From Polyangium spumosum (GTDB lineage: Bacteria; Myxococcota_A; Polyangia; Polyangiales; Polyangiaceae), in contig NZ_WJIE01000020.1 in the NCBI RefSeq assembly GCF_009649845.1, positions 62,001-126,000 on the forward strand: a stretch of 64,000 bases of DNA. The letters are read 5' to 3'. Below are positions 45,551 to 58,755 of the stretch, in pieces. Position 1 is the stretch's first letter. Every line of letters starts with the position of its first letter. Made by a program: the position numbers and the translations under genes. The notes beneath the pieces are model-generated. The model saw only the letters and a program-made list of their open reading frames with translations, was not told the origin of the DNA and made no database searches.

Positions 45551-46054
45551 TTACGGCTGCGTCTTCGAACTCTCTTCCAGCGTCGCGAGCAGCACGGGCA
45601 GCACCGCGCGATCCTTCGCCCGCCCCGTTTTCGACTTCACGTCGATGAGCGTCGGCAAATCCAGCACGCGAAGGGACAGCTCGCCGTCCGTCATCACGAC
45701 GGTGTGAGGCAAGAGCTCTTCGTACCCCTGTCCTTCGCCGAGCTCGCAGAGCGGATCGATCGGCCCGAGCGTTGTCGAGAGGTTGAGCTGACCGTGCCCA
45801 GCGAGGATCTCCGCGGTCGGCCGTAGCCGCCGGTTGGCGAGGTCGTAACGAAACACCGCGTCCAGGCGCAGCAACACGTCGAGCAAGCGCGCGACGTTCT
45901 CGGGGCTCCTGCGGTGGACGATGTCGAGGTCCTGCGTCGTGATCGGAGCTCCATGGAGCAGCGCCGCCGCGCCGCCAACGACGATGAACTCCACCCCTGC
46001 GGCCAAGAGCTCCGCGAGGAACGCCTCCGAGTCAACGACCCGGGGGTGCTGCAC
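45551..46054 (-). CDS. small nucleotidyltransferase-fold protein (MNT/AbiEii-like, DUF6036 type)
   Basis: 167 residues from a GTG at 46054 with GAGG four bases upstream; a GTG at 46072 is an alternative. The motif FIVVGGAAALLHGAPITTQDLDIVHR carries the GG...T.DLDI signature of minimal nucleotidyltransferases, and EILAGHGQLNL gives the later strand. Proteins like this occur as antitoxins of HEPN toxins, as AbiEii-type toxins, or as house-keeping enzymes. It overlaps a 70-residue partner gene by 23 bases, the order typical of toxin-antitoxin pairs. Which partner is toxic is unknown. Confidence 0.75.
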   Translation of the reverse strand: MQHPRVVDSEAFLAELLAAGVEFIVVGGAAALLHGAPITTQDLDIVHRRSPENVARLLDVLLRLDAVFRYDLANRRLRPTAEILAGHGQLNLSTTLGPIDPLCELGEGQGYEELLPHTVVMTDGELSLRVLDLPTLIDVKSKTGRAKDRAVLPVLLATLEESSKTQP

Positions 46055-46244
46055 GGAACCTCGACGCCACACGCGCGAGCGACGCTCCTGCGCGGAGCCG
46101 CTCCCGCAACGTTCGGCCGAGCGCGAGCTGGATCAGCGTTCGATCGACCTCGGCCGCGGCTTGGACGATCTCGGCGTCGAGGAACAAGACAACCGTCCCC
46201 TCGGAGCGCTCCTCGTCCGTTCGATCCACGCGCCACGGCCGCAT
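46032..46244 (-). CDS. short partner of the nucleotidyltransferase gene (antitoxin-like)
   Basis: 70 residues from the ATG at 46244 (a GTG three bases earlier is also possible). The middle forms a LDAEIVQAAAEVDRTLIQLALGRTL helix pair, like the dimerising ends of many small DNA-binding antitoxins; the C-terminus is basic (RFRAAPPGR). A TAAGCT -10-like box lies eight bases before the GTG, suggesting a leaderless transcript. Its 3' end overlaps the start of the nucleotidyltransferase gene, implying coupled translation. I recognise no named family; the assignment rests on size and context. Confidence 0.6.
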   Translation of the reverse strand: MRPWRVDRTDEERSEGTVVLFLDAEIVQAAAEVDRTLIQLALGRTLRERLRAGASLARVASRFRAAPPGR

Positions 46245-46324
46245 CACGGAGACGAGCTTACCAAACGCGGAGCCGGATGGCACTGCGGCAGGACCGGCCG
46301 CAGCGCCCGTCCGCTCCGCGCCCC

Positions 46325-47965
46325 TCACGGATGGATGAACACCACCGTCCCCGTCAGGTTCCTCGCGGCTCCGTGCCATTCGTACGGCACTTGTGGCTCT
46401 GTCCAGTGGAAGAGCCTTCGCGCGTCCTCCGGCGACAGGTTCACGCAGCCGTGGCTCTTCGGCTGGCCGAAGCGGTCGTGCCAGTAGGCGCCGTGCAGCG
46501 CGTAGCCGTCCTGGAAGTACTGCACGTACGGCACGTCGCGTAGCTCGAACGCCTCGCCCACCGCGTCCGAGTCCATCGTCACGCTCACGTGTTTCGTGTG
46601 GATCCGGAAGATCCCGCGCTTCGTCGCCTTGCTCGTCTCCGGATCACCGAGGCCGCTCTCGCCGCTCGACACCAGCGTCGCGAACACCGGCTTCGTCCCC
46701 TCGTAGGCGACGAGCACCTGCTTCGTGATGTTGATGTCGATCCACTTCTCGCCGTTTTTCCCCCACGCCGGCATCTTCTTCGCAGGGTCCACGCGGCCCG
46801 CGTGGCGGTCGTCGATCCAGCCGCCGTCCTTCATCTCGTAGTGCAGGATCTTGCCCACGAACTTCTGCTTGCCCGTCAGCTCGACCGCCGCGCGGTACGG
46901 GACCTCCCCGCTCGCGACCAGCTTCTTCTTCCCCTCGTCCCACACCCAGCGCTTCGCCCCGGGCCTGCGCACCAGCGCGAACGGGAAGTTGATGTCCTTG
47001 CCGATCTCGTAGCCGTGGAAGTCGCTCCCGCGGATCGGGCGGAACCGGTCGGCCGGTATCACGCGCAGGTCCGTCGACACGTTGTAGCGACGCCCCTCGT
47101 GCAGGAACGTCTCCACGAAGGCCACGCCGGTGCGACGATCGACCTGGTCGATCTTCACGAGATCGTTCGACTTCAAAAGACCCGACAGGTTCGGCACGCG
47201 GCCGCCGTCCTTCAGGAACCACGGGATGTCCTCGTCCGTGATCCGCTGCTCCATCGCCTCGAGCGCGGGCGGCGATGCCACGGACTTCCACTTCATCCAC
47301 ACGTCGAGCCCGTACGTCGCCCCGCTCTCCTCGTCCTTCACCCACTTCGCGAGGTGCTTCTTCAGGCTCGGCTCGTACGTCTTCAGATCCTCCGGCGTCG
47401 GGATACGCGCGTAGACCGGGCCGCCGCGCGTCACGATGCCGTACATGTACGGCAGCCTCTGCGTGATGTCGGGTCGCCGCGTCGATGCGCGCACGATCGG
47501 GTGGTCGAGGTCCACCGTCGCCTCGGGGCCCACGCAGACGTAGCCGTACGGCTTGATCTTGCGCCATCCGTCCTTGCAGCCCGAGGTCCCCGCGATCTCC
47601 GGATCCATCTCGACGATCGCGCCGGCGCGCAAGAAGCCCACGCGCGTGGCCTTCGGATCCGGCTTCGACATGACGTCGGTGCGCATCGCGATGCTCGCGA
47701 GCCGCGGCGCGCTCTCCGGGATCGGGGGCGGCAAGTGCGCGATGCCCGAGAGATCGACGAACGCTGCGGCGCTCGCCTCGGGAGGCGGCGCGTCCGCGTC
47801 CGCCGCCGCAGAAGGCGCGCCGTCCGCGGCGGCGTTCGTGGTCGCGGGCGCGCCGGCTTCGGACGGAGCGTCGGCGACGAGGCCCGGCAAGGGTCCCGGT
47901 TTCTCACGGCAGCCGCCGAGGCTAGCCGCCGCGAGGACGAGCAGCGCGTAGCAGTGGCGTCGCAT
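46325..47965 (-). CDS. lipoprotein L,D-transpeptidase (YkuD domain)
   Basis: 546 residues. The signal peptide ends SLGGC, giving a lipoprotein. An Ala/Pro-rich linker (about 20-75) leads to an SH3-like region (about 90-150). After a long middle part the YkuD catalytic domain occupies about 375-530, with HGAYWHDRFGQPKSHGCVNLS; the nucleophile is Cys507 and His505 precedes it. Enzymes of this family form 3-3 cross-links in peptidoglycan or attach proteins to it. The size is about twice that of a minimal enzyme. It lies upstream of the nucleotidyltransferase pair with an 80-base gap. Confidence 0.93.
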   Translation of the reverse strand: MRRHCYALLVLAAASLGGCREKPGPLPGLVADAPSEAGAPATTNAAADGAPSAAADADAPPPEASAAAFVDLSGIAHLPPPIPESAPRLASIAMRTDVMSKPDPKATRVGFLRAGAIVEMDPEIAGTSGCKDGWRKIKPYGYVCVGPEATVDLDHPIVRASTRRPDITQRLPYMYGIVTRGGPVYARIPTPEDLKTYEPSLKKHLAKWVKDEESGATYGLDVWMKWKSVASPPALEAMEQRITDEDIPWFLKDGGRVPNLSGLLKSNDLVKIDQVDRRTGVAFVETFLHEGRRYNVSTDLRVIPADRFRPIRGSDFHGYEIGKDINFPFALVRRPGAKRWVWDEGKKKLVASGEVPYRAAVELTGKQKFVGKILHYEMKDGGWIDDRHAGRVDPAKKMPAWGKNGEKWIDINITKQVLVAYEGTKPVFATLVSSGESGLGDPETSKATKRGIFRIHTKHVSVTMDSDAVGEAFELRDVPYVQYFQDGYALHGAYWHDRFGQPKSHGCVNLSPEDARRLFHWTEPQVPYEWHGAARNLTGTVVFIHP

Positions 47966-48069
47966 GACGTGTGGCTCGTTTGCGCATGCCTGCGCGTCGA
48001 TGTCCAGTTTTCCGCGGCCCCTCTCGTCGCCGCGGTCACCACATTTTCCGGCCCTCTACGCGGGTCGAG

Positions 48070-48098
48070 TTGCAGCGCCCACAAGGCCACCTTATGGA
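48070..48098 (+). promoter_or_regulatory. candidate promoter of the PAS-GAF histidine kinase gene
   Basis: TTGCAG, 17 bp, TATGGA, 14 bases before the GTG at 48113; the ribosome site GGGAGGGGAC lies inside the short leader. Confidence 0.4.
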
Positions 48099-48112
48099 AA
48101 TCGGGAGGGGAC

Positions 48113-50341
48113 GTGGCGAAGGCAGACGGAGAACCCGGTCGCTCCGCAACCGCAACCGCGGCGGCGCCGGCCGAGGGTACGGATTCGTTCCTCGACTCCA
48201 TCGTCGAGCACATCCCCCACATGGTCTTCGTCAAGGACGCGGCCGAGCTCCGCTTCGTCCTCTTCAACAGAGCCGGCGAAGAGCTGCTCGGGCTGCGCCG
48301 CGACGCCCTGATCGGCAAGAACGACGCCGACCTGTTCCCCACGGAGCAAGCGGCGTTTTTCGTGGCGAAGGATCGCGAGGTGCTCTCGGGCAAGCGCCTC
48401 GTCGACATCTCCGAGGAGCCCATCCACACGCGCCGCGGCCTGCGTGTCCTCCACACGAAGAAGATCCCCATCGTCGACGGCAGAGGAGAGCCGCGCTTCT
48501 TGCTCGGCATCTCCGAGGACATCACCGAGCGCAAGCTCCTCGAGGAGCGGATCAGGCGGGCCGACGAGCGACAGCGCATCCTCGCGCAGGCGAGCGCAGC
48601 GCTCACGCCCGACGGCGGCGAGCCGCTCTTCGAAGTGGCGCGGCTGGCCCTGCCCGTGGGCGGCGACGGCTGCATCTTCCTCGTCGACGCGGCGAGCGGC
48701 GCCTCCCGCGTCGCCGTCGCGCACTCGGACCCCGCGCGAGAAGCGCGCTGGCGCCGGCTCGTCGAGACCTCGAACCTCGTCGAGAGGTTCTCGGAGCCGG
48801 CCCGCGCCGCGCTCGAGGCCGGCGCGCCGCTCGTGCTGAACGAGATCGATCCGGCGACGCTCGCCTCGTTCACCCCGAGCGCGGCGGACGCGGTCGAGCT
48901 CGCCGCGCTCGGGCCCCACGCGCTGCTCGTCGTCTCGTTACGTGGGCGCGATCGGCGGCTCGGGACGCTCGTCTTTTTGCGTGACGTGACCCCGACCGCC
49001 TTCGACGACGACGATCGCGCCTTCGCCGAGCGGTTCGCGCAACGCGTGGCGGGGGACCTCGACAACGCGCGCCTCTACCACGAGCTCGAGCGCGCGGAGG
49101 CGGCGCAACGGTTCCTCGGCGAGGCCGCCGAGCGCCTCGCGGGATCCCTCGACGTCGACGAGCTCGTGCGCCTCGTCCCGCGCCTCGTGGTCCCGTTCCT
49201 CGGCGACATGTGCGTGATGTACCTCCTGAACCAGGAGGGCCAGGCGTGCCGCTTCGGCTGCGCCCACGTGGAGCCGGACAAGGAGCGGCAGCTCGTCGAT
49301 CTGGTCGAGCGTTACCTCCCGCGCGGCGCTCAGCCCGGCGCGATCCCCGCGCGCTCGCACGAGCCCATCCTCGACCCCGAGATCGACGAGGCCACGTTCG
49401 ATCGCCGCGGCGTCGACGCGGAGCAACGAGCGCACTGGCGCCGCATCGGCATCAGCACGGCGATGGCCGTGCCCGTGCGCGCGCGCGGGCGTGTCCTCGG
49501 CAGCATCAGCTTCGGGCGCAACCTCGGGCCTCGTTACCGGAGCGAGGATCTCGCGCTCGCGATCGCGCTCGCCGATCGCGTGGGCATCTCGATGGATAAC
49601 GCGCGGCTCTACCAGGAGGCGCAGGACGCGCTCCGGGCGCGCGACGAGTTCCTCTCCATCGCCTCACACGAGCTGCGATCGCCGCTGACCACGGTCTGCC
49701 TCTCGGTGGACATGCTCGCGCGGGGCCTCCGGGGCGGGGTGAGCGTCGACGCGTGCCTGACGCGGGTCGAGGGCACGCGGCGGCAGCTCGCGCGGCTGAA
49801 GCGCCTCGTCGACGGCCTGCTCGACGTCTCGCGTATCGCCGCAGGCAGGCTCGTCCTCGAGATCGGGGAGGTCGATCTCTGCGCGCTCTGCACCGATCTC
49901 GTCGACCGCATCACCGAGGAGGCGCGGGGCGTGGGCAGCGAGGTGCACCTCCGGGCGCGCTGCGATCGGACGATCCACGGCGACGTGCTCCGGATCGAGC
50001 AGGTCCTGACGAACCTGCTCGGCAACGCGCTCCGTTACGCGGCCCCCGCCCCCGTGCACGTGCACGTCGAGGTCGACGAAGGCGGCGCGCGCATCTCGGT
50101 GCGGGACGAGGGCAAGGGCATCTCACCCGAGGATCTGCCGCGGATCTTCGATCGATTCGAGCGCGCCGCGGCGTCTGGCGCCCACGGCGGCCTCGGGCTC
50201 GGCCTGTACATCGCGCGCCAGATCTGCGAGGCGCACGGCGGCTCGATCTGCGCCTTCAGCGAGCCCGGGCGCGGCGCCGAGTTCGTGGTCACGTTGCCGC
50301 TTTCGCCGCAGGCCCCTTCGCCATCGGCAACGTCACGGTGA
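48113..50341 (+). CDS. soluble sensor histidine kinase: PAS, two GAF, HisKA, HATPase
   Basis: 742 residues from the GTG at 48113 preceded by GGGAGGGGAC; an ATG at 48094 is out of frame. Order: PAS (25-140, with HMVFVKDAAELRFVLFNRAG), GAF (160-315), GAF (332-495, with DNARLYQEA at its end), HisKA near 505-570 with the phospho-His in SHELRSPLTT, and HATPase near 620-735 with the N-box NLLGNALRYA, DEGKGI and GLGLGLYIA. There is no membrane segment, so inputs are cytoplasmic. No response-regulator gene adjoins, so it is an orphan kinase. Its last 53 bases overlap the next gene on the other strand. Confidence 0.93.
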   Translation: MAKADGEPGRSATATAAAPAEGTDSFLDSIVEHIPHMVFVKDAAELRFVLFNRAGEELLGLRRDALIGKNDADLFPTEQAAFFVAKDREVLSGKRLVDISEEPIHTRRGLRVLHTKKIPIVDGRGEPRFLLGISEDITERKLLEERIRRADERQRILAQASAALTPDGGEPLFEVARLALPVGGDGCIFLVDAASGASRVAVAHSDPAREARWRRLVETSNLVERFSEPARAALEAGAPLVLNEIDPATLASFTPSAADAVELAALGPHALLVVSLRGRDRRLGTLVFLRDVTPTAFDDDDRAFAERFAQRVAGDLDNARLYHELERAEAAQRFLGEAAERLAGSLDVDELVRLVPRLVVPFLGDMCVMYLLNQEGQACRFGCAHVEPDKERQLVDLVERYLPRGAQPGAIPARSHEPILDPEIDEATFDRRGVDAEQRAHWRRIGISTAMAVPVRARGRVLGSISFGRNLGPRYRSEDLALAIALADRVGISMDNARLYQEAQDALRARDEFLSIASHELRSPLTTVCLSVDMLARGLRGGVSVDACLTRVEGTRRQLARLKRLVDGLLDVSRIAAGRLVLEIGEVDLCALCTDLVDRITEEARGVGSEVHLRARCDRTIHGDVLRIEQVLTNLLGNALRYAAPAPVHVHVEVDEGGARISVRDEGKGISPEDLPRIFDRFERAAASGAHGGLGLGLYIARQICEAHGGSICAFSEPGRGAEFVVTLPLSPQAPSPSATSR

Positions 50342-51833
50342 ACTCCGCGCCTTGACCCTTGGCGCTGCGGAGCTCGATGAGGCCGCCGTGCGCCTCGACG
50401 ATGCGGCGCGCCGCGTGGAGGCCGAGGCCGAGGCCTCCGTAGACCTTGGCCGCGTCGGCGCGCTCGTAGGGTTCGAAGATGCGCTCGTGGTCCTCGGGCG
50501 CGATCCCCATGCCGCCGTCCGAGACGCGGAGCTTCGCCGCGCCGTCCCCCGACGACAGGGACAACGTGATGGGCTGGCCCAGCCCGAACTTGATCGCGTT
50601 GCGGACGAGGTGGGTGATGACGAGCTGGACCGCGGCGCGGTCCCAGACCCCGATCGCAGGCGCGTCCGCGTTCAACGTGATGACCGCGCCGCCGCGCCGC
50701 CGCTCGCTCTCGAGCTCGTCGAGCACCTCGCGCGTCAACTCGCGCAGGTCGCAGGGCTCCCGCGTGAGCCCGAGGTTCTCGCCGAGCGCGCGCGAGACGT
50801 CGAGCAGCGTCTTGACGAGGGCGGACAGGCGCTCGATCTGCCGATCCGCGAGCTCGATCTTCTTGCGTTGCGCCGCGCCGAGCTGGAGCTCGCCGCGCTC
50901 CACGTCGCGGAGCAGGCTCTGGATCTGCAGCGAGAGCGGCGTGAGCGGCGTGCGTAGCTCGTGCGAGGCGGCCGAGAGGAACTCGTCCCTGCGTCGCAGC
51001 GCGTCCTCCATGCGCGCGCGCGCAAGCTCGAGCTCCGCGCGCCTGGCCTGCTCCTCGGCGAGGAGGCGATCACGCTCGGCCTCGGCCTGCTTGCTCGCGG
51101 TGACGTCGACCATCACGCCCCGCAGCCGCTTCGGCACGTTGCCCTCGACCACGACGGTCACGATGTCGCGCAGCCACACGACGCGGCCATCCGCCGCGAT
51201 CATGCGATAGACGAACTCGTGCGCGGTGAGGCGCTTCGTCTCGTTCTCGCAGTAGGCCGGCGCCCAGCCCACGTCCTCGGGGTGCATGTACCGGTACCAG
51301 AACATCGGATCGCCGAGCCACTCCTCGACCGGGTAGCCGAGGATGCGCTCGGCCTGGCGGCTCACGAAGGTGAAGCGGCGCGCGGCGAGGTCGAACTCCC
51401 ACACGATGCTGCCGACGTCGCTGACGAGGAAGAGCGCCTCGCGCGCCTCGGCGAGGTCGGAGATGTCGGTCATCGTGACGAGCACGTACGGCGAGCTGAT
51501 CCGGTCCTCGGCGATCACGCTCGCCGCGATGCGCATGAACACGGCTCGCCCCGTGGCGGTCGTGGCCCAGGCGTCCCCCGTCCACGGCGCTGCGCCCTGC
51601 ACGAGCGCGCCGAGGGATGCGCGCAGAGCCTCGTCCCCCGGAGGCGTGAGGAACGCAAAGAAGCCCGAGCGATGCCCGAAGAGCGCCGCCGCGCGCGTGC
51701 TCGTCCAGACGGCGTCGAAGGTCCTTCCGTCGACGAACCACGCGATGGACCCGTGCCGATCGAGCGTGCTCGCGAGCACCTCGACCGAACGCAGGCACGG
51801 CATGGCCCGGCTCGGGCTGTCGGTGACGGTCAT
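50289..51833 (-). CDS. soluble sensor histidine kinase: two PAS, HisKA, HATPase
   Basis: 514 residues from the ATG at 51833; a TTG at 51842 would add three residues. PAS 1 lies at about 25-130 and PAS 2 at 140-255, the latter with RQAERILGYPVEEWLGDP and a PAC-like WLRDIVTVVVEG. A coiled-coil linker (about 260-285) leads to HisKA with the phospho-His in SHELRTPLTP near 290. HATPase occupies about 395-505 (HLVRNAIKFG, DGGMGI, GLGLGLHAA). It has no membrane helix and no adjacent response regulator. Its 3' end overlaps that of the convergent kinase gene by 53 bases, so the two mRNAs are complementary there. Confidence 0.93.
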   Translation of the reverse strand: MTVTDSPSRAMPCLRSVEVLASTLDRHGSIAWFVDGRTFDAVWTSTRAAALFGHRSGFFAFLTPPGDEALRASLGALVQGAAPWTGDAWATTATGRAVFMRIAASVIAEDRISSPYVLVTMTDISDLAEAREALFLVSDVGSIVWEFDLAARRFTFVSRQAERILGYPVEEWLGDPMFWYRYMHPEDVGWAPAYCENETKRLTAHEFVYRMIAADGRVVWLRDIVTVVVEGNVPKRLRGVMVDVTASKQAEAERDRLLAEEQARRAELELARARMEDALRRRDEFLSAASHELRTPLTPLSLQIQSLLRDVERGELQLGAAQRKKIELADRQIERLSALVKTLLDVSRALGENLGLTREPCDLRELTREVLDELESERRRGGAVITLNADAPAIGVWDRAAVQLVITHLVRNAIKFGLGQPITLSLSSGDGAAKLRVSDGGMGIAPEDHERIFEPYERADAAKVYGGLGLGLHAARRIVEAHGGLIELRSAKGQGAEFTVTLPMAKGPAAKAAT

Positions 51834-51920
51834 CTCCCCCAAGAGGACATAATGCGCGAGGGCCAGGGCGGAAAGGAAGGGAGATCGAGGAGGCAGGCTC
51901 GTCGGGAGGTGGTCCGCGTT

Positions 51921-52679
51921 TTATCCGCGCCCGAAGCGGAGCACGAGCCCGAGCCAGCCGCGGGCGAGGTAGAGGGCGTTCAGCGCGAGATACATCCAGA
52001 AAAACAGGTCGAGCCGATCCGTGAGCGCGAAGATCCAGACGTGGCTCGGGTAGTGGTTGAGGAAGCGCAGGAAGGTCATGACGAGGGACGCGGCGCGCCC
52101 GACCATCGACTGCGGTTTTTTCTCGCCGACGGCCTCGTAGTGCGCCTCGGTCGGCGTCGCTTGACCCGTGAGCTCGGGCCTGCGGACGAAGTTCGTGAGT
52201 GAGATGCCCGAGGCCACGATCACCGCGCCGGCGATGGCCGCATAGAGGAACCCGACGTCACCCGCGGGCCACGCGGCGCCGTTGATGCCGAGCCCGCCCT
52301 TCCTGTGGAGGTGGACGCCGATCACCGCGACGAGCAGCACGGCCTTGGCCTCGTCGACGAAGAAATCGAAGAGGTGGCCGGTGGGCGAGGCGAGCTTCTT
52401 GTACCGCGCGAGCATGCCGTCGGCGCAGTCGAGGAGGTAGGCGAGCTCGAGGACGAGCACGGCGACGAGGCCGCCGCGGTAGCTCGGCAGCGCGATGAAG
52501 AGCGCGGAGCCCGTCACCGCGATGAAGAGGGAGAGGAGGGTGACCTGGTTCGGCGTGAGGGGCGTGCGGTGGATCGCGGCGACGAACACGGCCGCGAGCG
52601 GGCGCATCACGTACGTGTTCCAGAGCTGATCGTGCTTCTTGCGGGTGAGGCGGTAGACCTCGACGGGGCTGCCCGGCAT
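51921..52679 (-). CDS. CDP-alcohol phosphatidyltransferase
   Basis: 252 residues, largely hydrophobic with about five membrane helices. The catalytic signature D-x2-DG-x2-AR-x8-G-x3-D-x3-D is present as DCADGMLAR...GHLFDFFVDE near residues 84-110. The family transfers a phosphatidyl group from CDP-diacylglycerol to an alcohol such as glycerol phosphate, serine or inositol, at the inner membrane. The specific alcohol cannot be read from the motif. It is third after two lipoprotein genes with an 18-base gap and probably shares their transcript. Confidence 0.92.
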   Translation of the reverse strand: MPGSPVEVYRLTRKKHDQLWNTYVMRPLAAVFVAAIHRTPLTPNQVTLLSLFIAVTGSALFIALPSYRGGLVAVLVLELAYLLDCADGMLARYKKLASPTGHLFDFFVDEAKAVLLVAVIGVHLHRKGGLGINGAAWPAGDVGFLYAAIAGAVIVASGISLTNFVRRPELTGQATPTEAHYEAVGEKKPQSMVGRAASLVMTFLRFLNHYPSHVWIFALTDRLDLFFWMYLALNALYLARGWLGLVLRFGRG

Positions 52680-52697
52680 GCGCGGGACTCTAGCGCA

Positions 52698-53165
52698 TCA
52701 GCCGGGGACGAAGCCCTCGATCGCCTTGCCGATCTCGTCCTTCGCCTTGTCGAACTCGCGCGCGTCGCCGCCGGTCTCCAGGACGAACACGTCGGCGTCG
52801 GTGACGAAGACCGTGAGCCAGAAGATGTGGGGGCGGTCGTAGATCGTGCGCGTGTAGCGGAGCTGCTTGCCCACGGCGCCGCTCTTCGTCTTCACGTCGC
52901 GCGCCTCGGCCGCGGTGTACCCGATGTTGCGCAGCTTGAGGTCGATCGCGTCGGTCCAGAAGGAGAGGTTGCCCCTCGGCCGGTTCGGCTCGACGCGTAC
53001 GCTCATCACGACGCCCTGGGCCGTGGTCGCTCGGTAGGCGTACTCCTCCTGGTCCTCGAGCTCGACGAAGCCGTCGGGCGTCACGAGCTTGAAGCCGTGG
53101 CCACAGCCGATCCCCACGAGGGAGGCGGCGAGGCAGAAGAGGAGCAGCGAAGCTTTGTGGTTCAT
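52698..53165 (-). CDS. small lipoprotein of unknown function
   Basis: 155 residues from the ATG at 53165, preceded by AAAGGACC; a longer frame starting at 53231 has no ribosome site and overlaps the upstream gene. The signal peptide ends VGIGC. The mature domain has strands such as GFVELEDQEEYAYRA and IFWLTVFVTDADVFVLE, which suggest a small alpha/beta fold sometimes seen in stress-linked lipoproteins. I recognise no family. It lies between a DUF4349 lipoprotein gene (20-base gap) and the phosphatidyltransferase gene (18-base gap), which suggests a shared envelope role. Confidence 0.8.
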   Translation of the reverse strand: MNHKASLLLFCLAASLVGIGCGHGFKLVTPDGFVELEDQEEYAYRATTAQGVVMSVRVEPNRPRGNLSFWTDAIDLKLRNIGYTAAEARDVKTKSGAVGKQLRYTRTIYDRPHIFWLTVFVTDADVFVLETGGDAREFDKAKDEIGKAIEGFVPG

Positions 53166-53185
53166 GGTCCTTTTGCCTCCTTGCC

Positions 53186-54277
53186 TCAGCGAAGGCTCAT
53201 CAGCGTCTCGAGGCCGACCCTCGAGAGCCACTCGATGGGCAGGTCGATCATCCGCGGCGGCGGCGGCGCGTTCGTGCCTTGCGCCACGACCTGCTGTTGC
53301 TTGGGTCGGCCTGTGACGTCGACGGTGATCGTCGAGAACGTCGCGCGCGCGCGGAGGAACCGCATGCGGCCTTCGATCTGATCGATCTCGCGGCCGATGC
53401 GCTCGAGCTCGCGCTCGACCTGCAGCGCGTCGTTCACGTTCGCCGCCTTCGCGAGGAACTCTTGCAGGCGCTTCTGCACGCTCTTCAGGTTCTGCAGGCG
53501 CACCTCGAGGTCGTGGAACTCCTCGGAGACGTCCTCCGCGCTCACGCTGCGGCGCTTGACCTCGCCGAGCTTCTCCAGCGCGGTGAGCGCGTCGCGGAAG
53601 TGCCGCGAGGGCACGCGGATCACGACGCCCGCGTCCGAGCGCGACGCGAGGTAGCCGCCGTAGGACTCGGCGAGGTCGATGATCTTGTCGATCGTCCCGG
53701 GGATGACCGCCGCCTCCGCGACCTCCATGCCGACGCGGCCCGTGTAGATGAGCAGCGGCGTGACGGGTTTGTCCTGCGGCTGCTGCGGCTCGGAGGTGCC
53801 CTCGGTCTTCTTGCCACCCGGCGCGGGTTTTCCGGCCGTGGGCTGCTGCGGCGTGGGTTGCCTCGGCGCCGCCGCGGGCGCAGCCATCGGGGCGCGCGCG
53901 CCGGGAGCCACGGGGGCCCGCGCGGCGACAGGCGGAGGCGCCGACTTCGCGGCATCGCCGCCGGAGCCGCCGAAGAAGCCCTCGTCATCGGAGCCGACGC
54001 CGTCGTCGCTCTCGTAGCGGTCATTCGAGTCGGCGCTCGCGGGCATCGGCGGGGGCGGCGCGTTCATCGGCTCGGGCGCCGCATCCATCGGCATGGCTTC
54101 GGTGGACGCCACGGACTCGGCCTGCGCGGCGCCGCCGCCGTAATACGCTGCCGGTTCGGGGTAACCAGGCGCGGGCGCGCCGGAGCTGCCGGCAGCACAG
54201 CCGACGAGGAAAAGAGAGGTGGTGATCAACGTGAGCGCGGCGAGGCGCGCTCGGAGGGTCCGGAACACGTGGGGCAT
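53186..54277 (-). CDS. DUF4349-domain lipoprotein
   Basis: 363 residues. The signal peptide ends LFLVGC. Residues ~28-175 are a disordered Ala/Pro/Gly/Asp-rich region. The C-terminal ~180 residues follow the DUF4349 pattern: a RVGMEVAEAAVIPGTIDKIIDLAESYGGYLASRS helix, a VVIRVPSRHFRDAL strand, then a long coiled coil (HDLEVRLQNLKSVQKRL and VERELERIGREIDQIEGRM) with a final strand-rich end. DUF4349 occurs in bacterial envelope proteins of unknown function, sometimes with a C-terminal membrane helix that is missing here. It heads the three-gene unit with the lipoprotein and phosphatidyltransferase genes. Confidence 0.88.
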   Translation of the reverse strand: MPHVFRTLRARLAALTLITTSLFLVGCAAGSSGAPAPGYPEPAAYYGGGAAQAESVASTEAMPMDAAPEPMNAPPPPMPASADSNDRYESDDGVGSDDEGFFGGSGGDAAKSAPPPVAARAPVAPGARAPMAAPAAAPRQPTPQQPTAGKPAPGGKKTEGTSEPQQPQDKPVTPLLIYTGRVGMEVAEAAVIPGTIDKIIDLAESYGGYLASRSDAGVVIRVPSRHFRDALTALEKLGEVKRRSVSAEDVSEEFHDLEVRLQNLKSVQKRLQEFLAKAANVNDALQVERELERIGREIDQIEGRMRFLRARATFSTITVDVTGRPKQQQVVAQGTNAPPPPRMIDLPIEWLSRVGLETLMSLR

Positions 54278-54432
54278 GCGAGATCTCCGGGAAGCCGACG
54301 AGGAACGTTAGGCGCCGGTCCGAGCTTACACCGGCTCGCGTTCGCCCGTGGGGCCGTCGCGAACGGCCGGCTCCGGTCGGTCGCCCCGCCCATGCCAAGG
54401 CCCGAGCGACGGGGTAGCCTCTCGCCAAGGCC

Positions 54433-58751
<4,319 letters not shown>

Positions 58752-58755
<4 letters not shown>

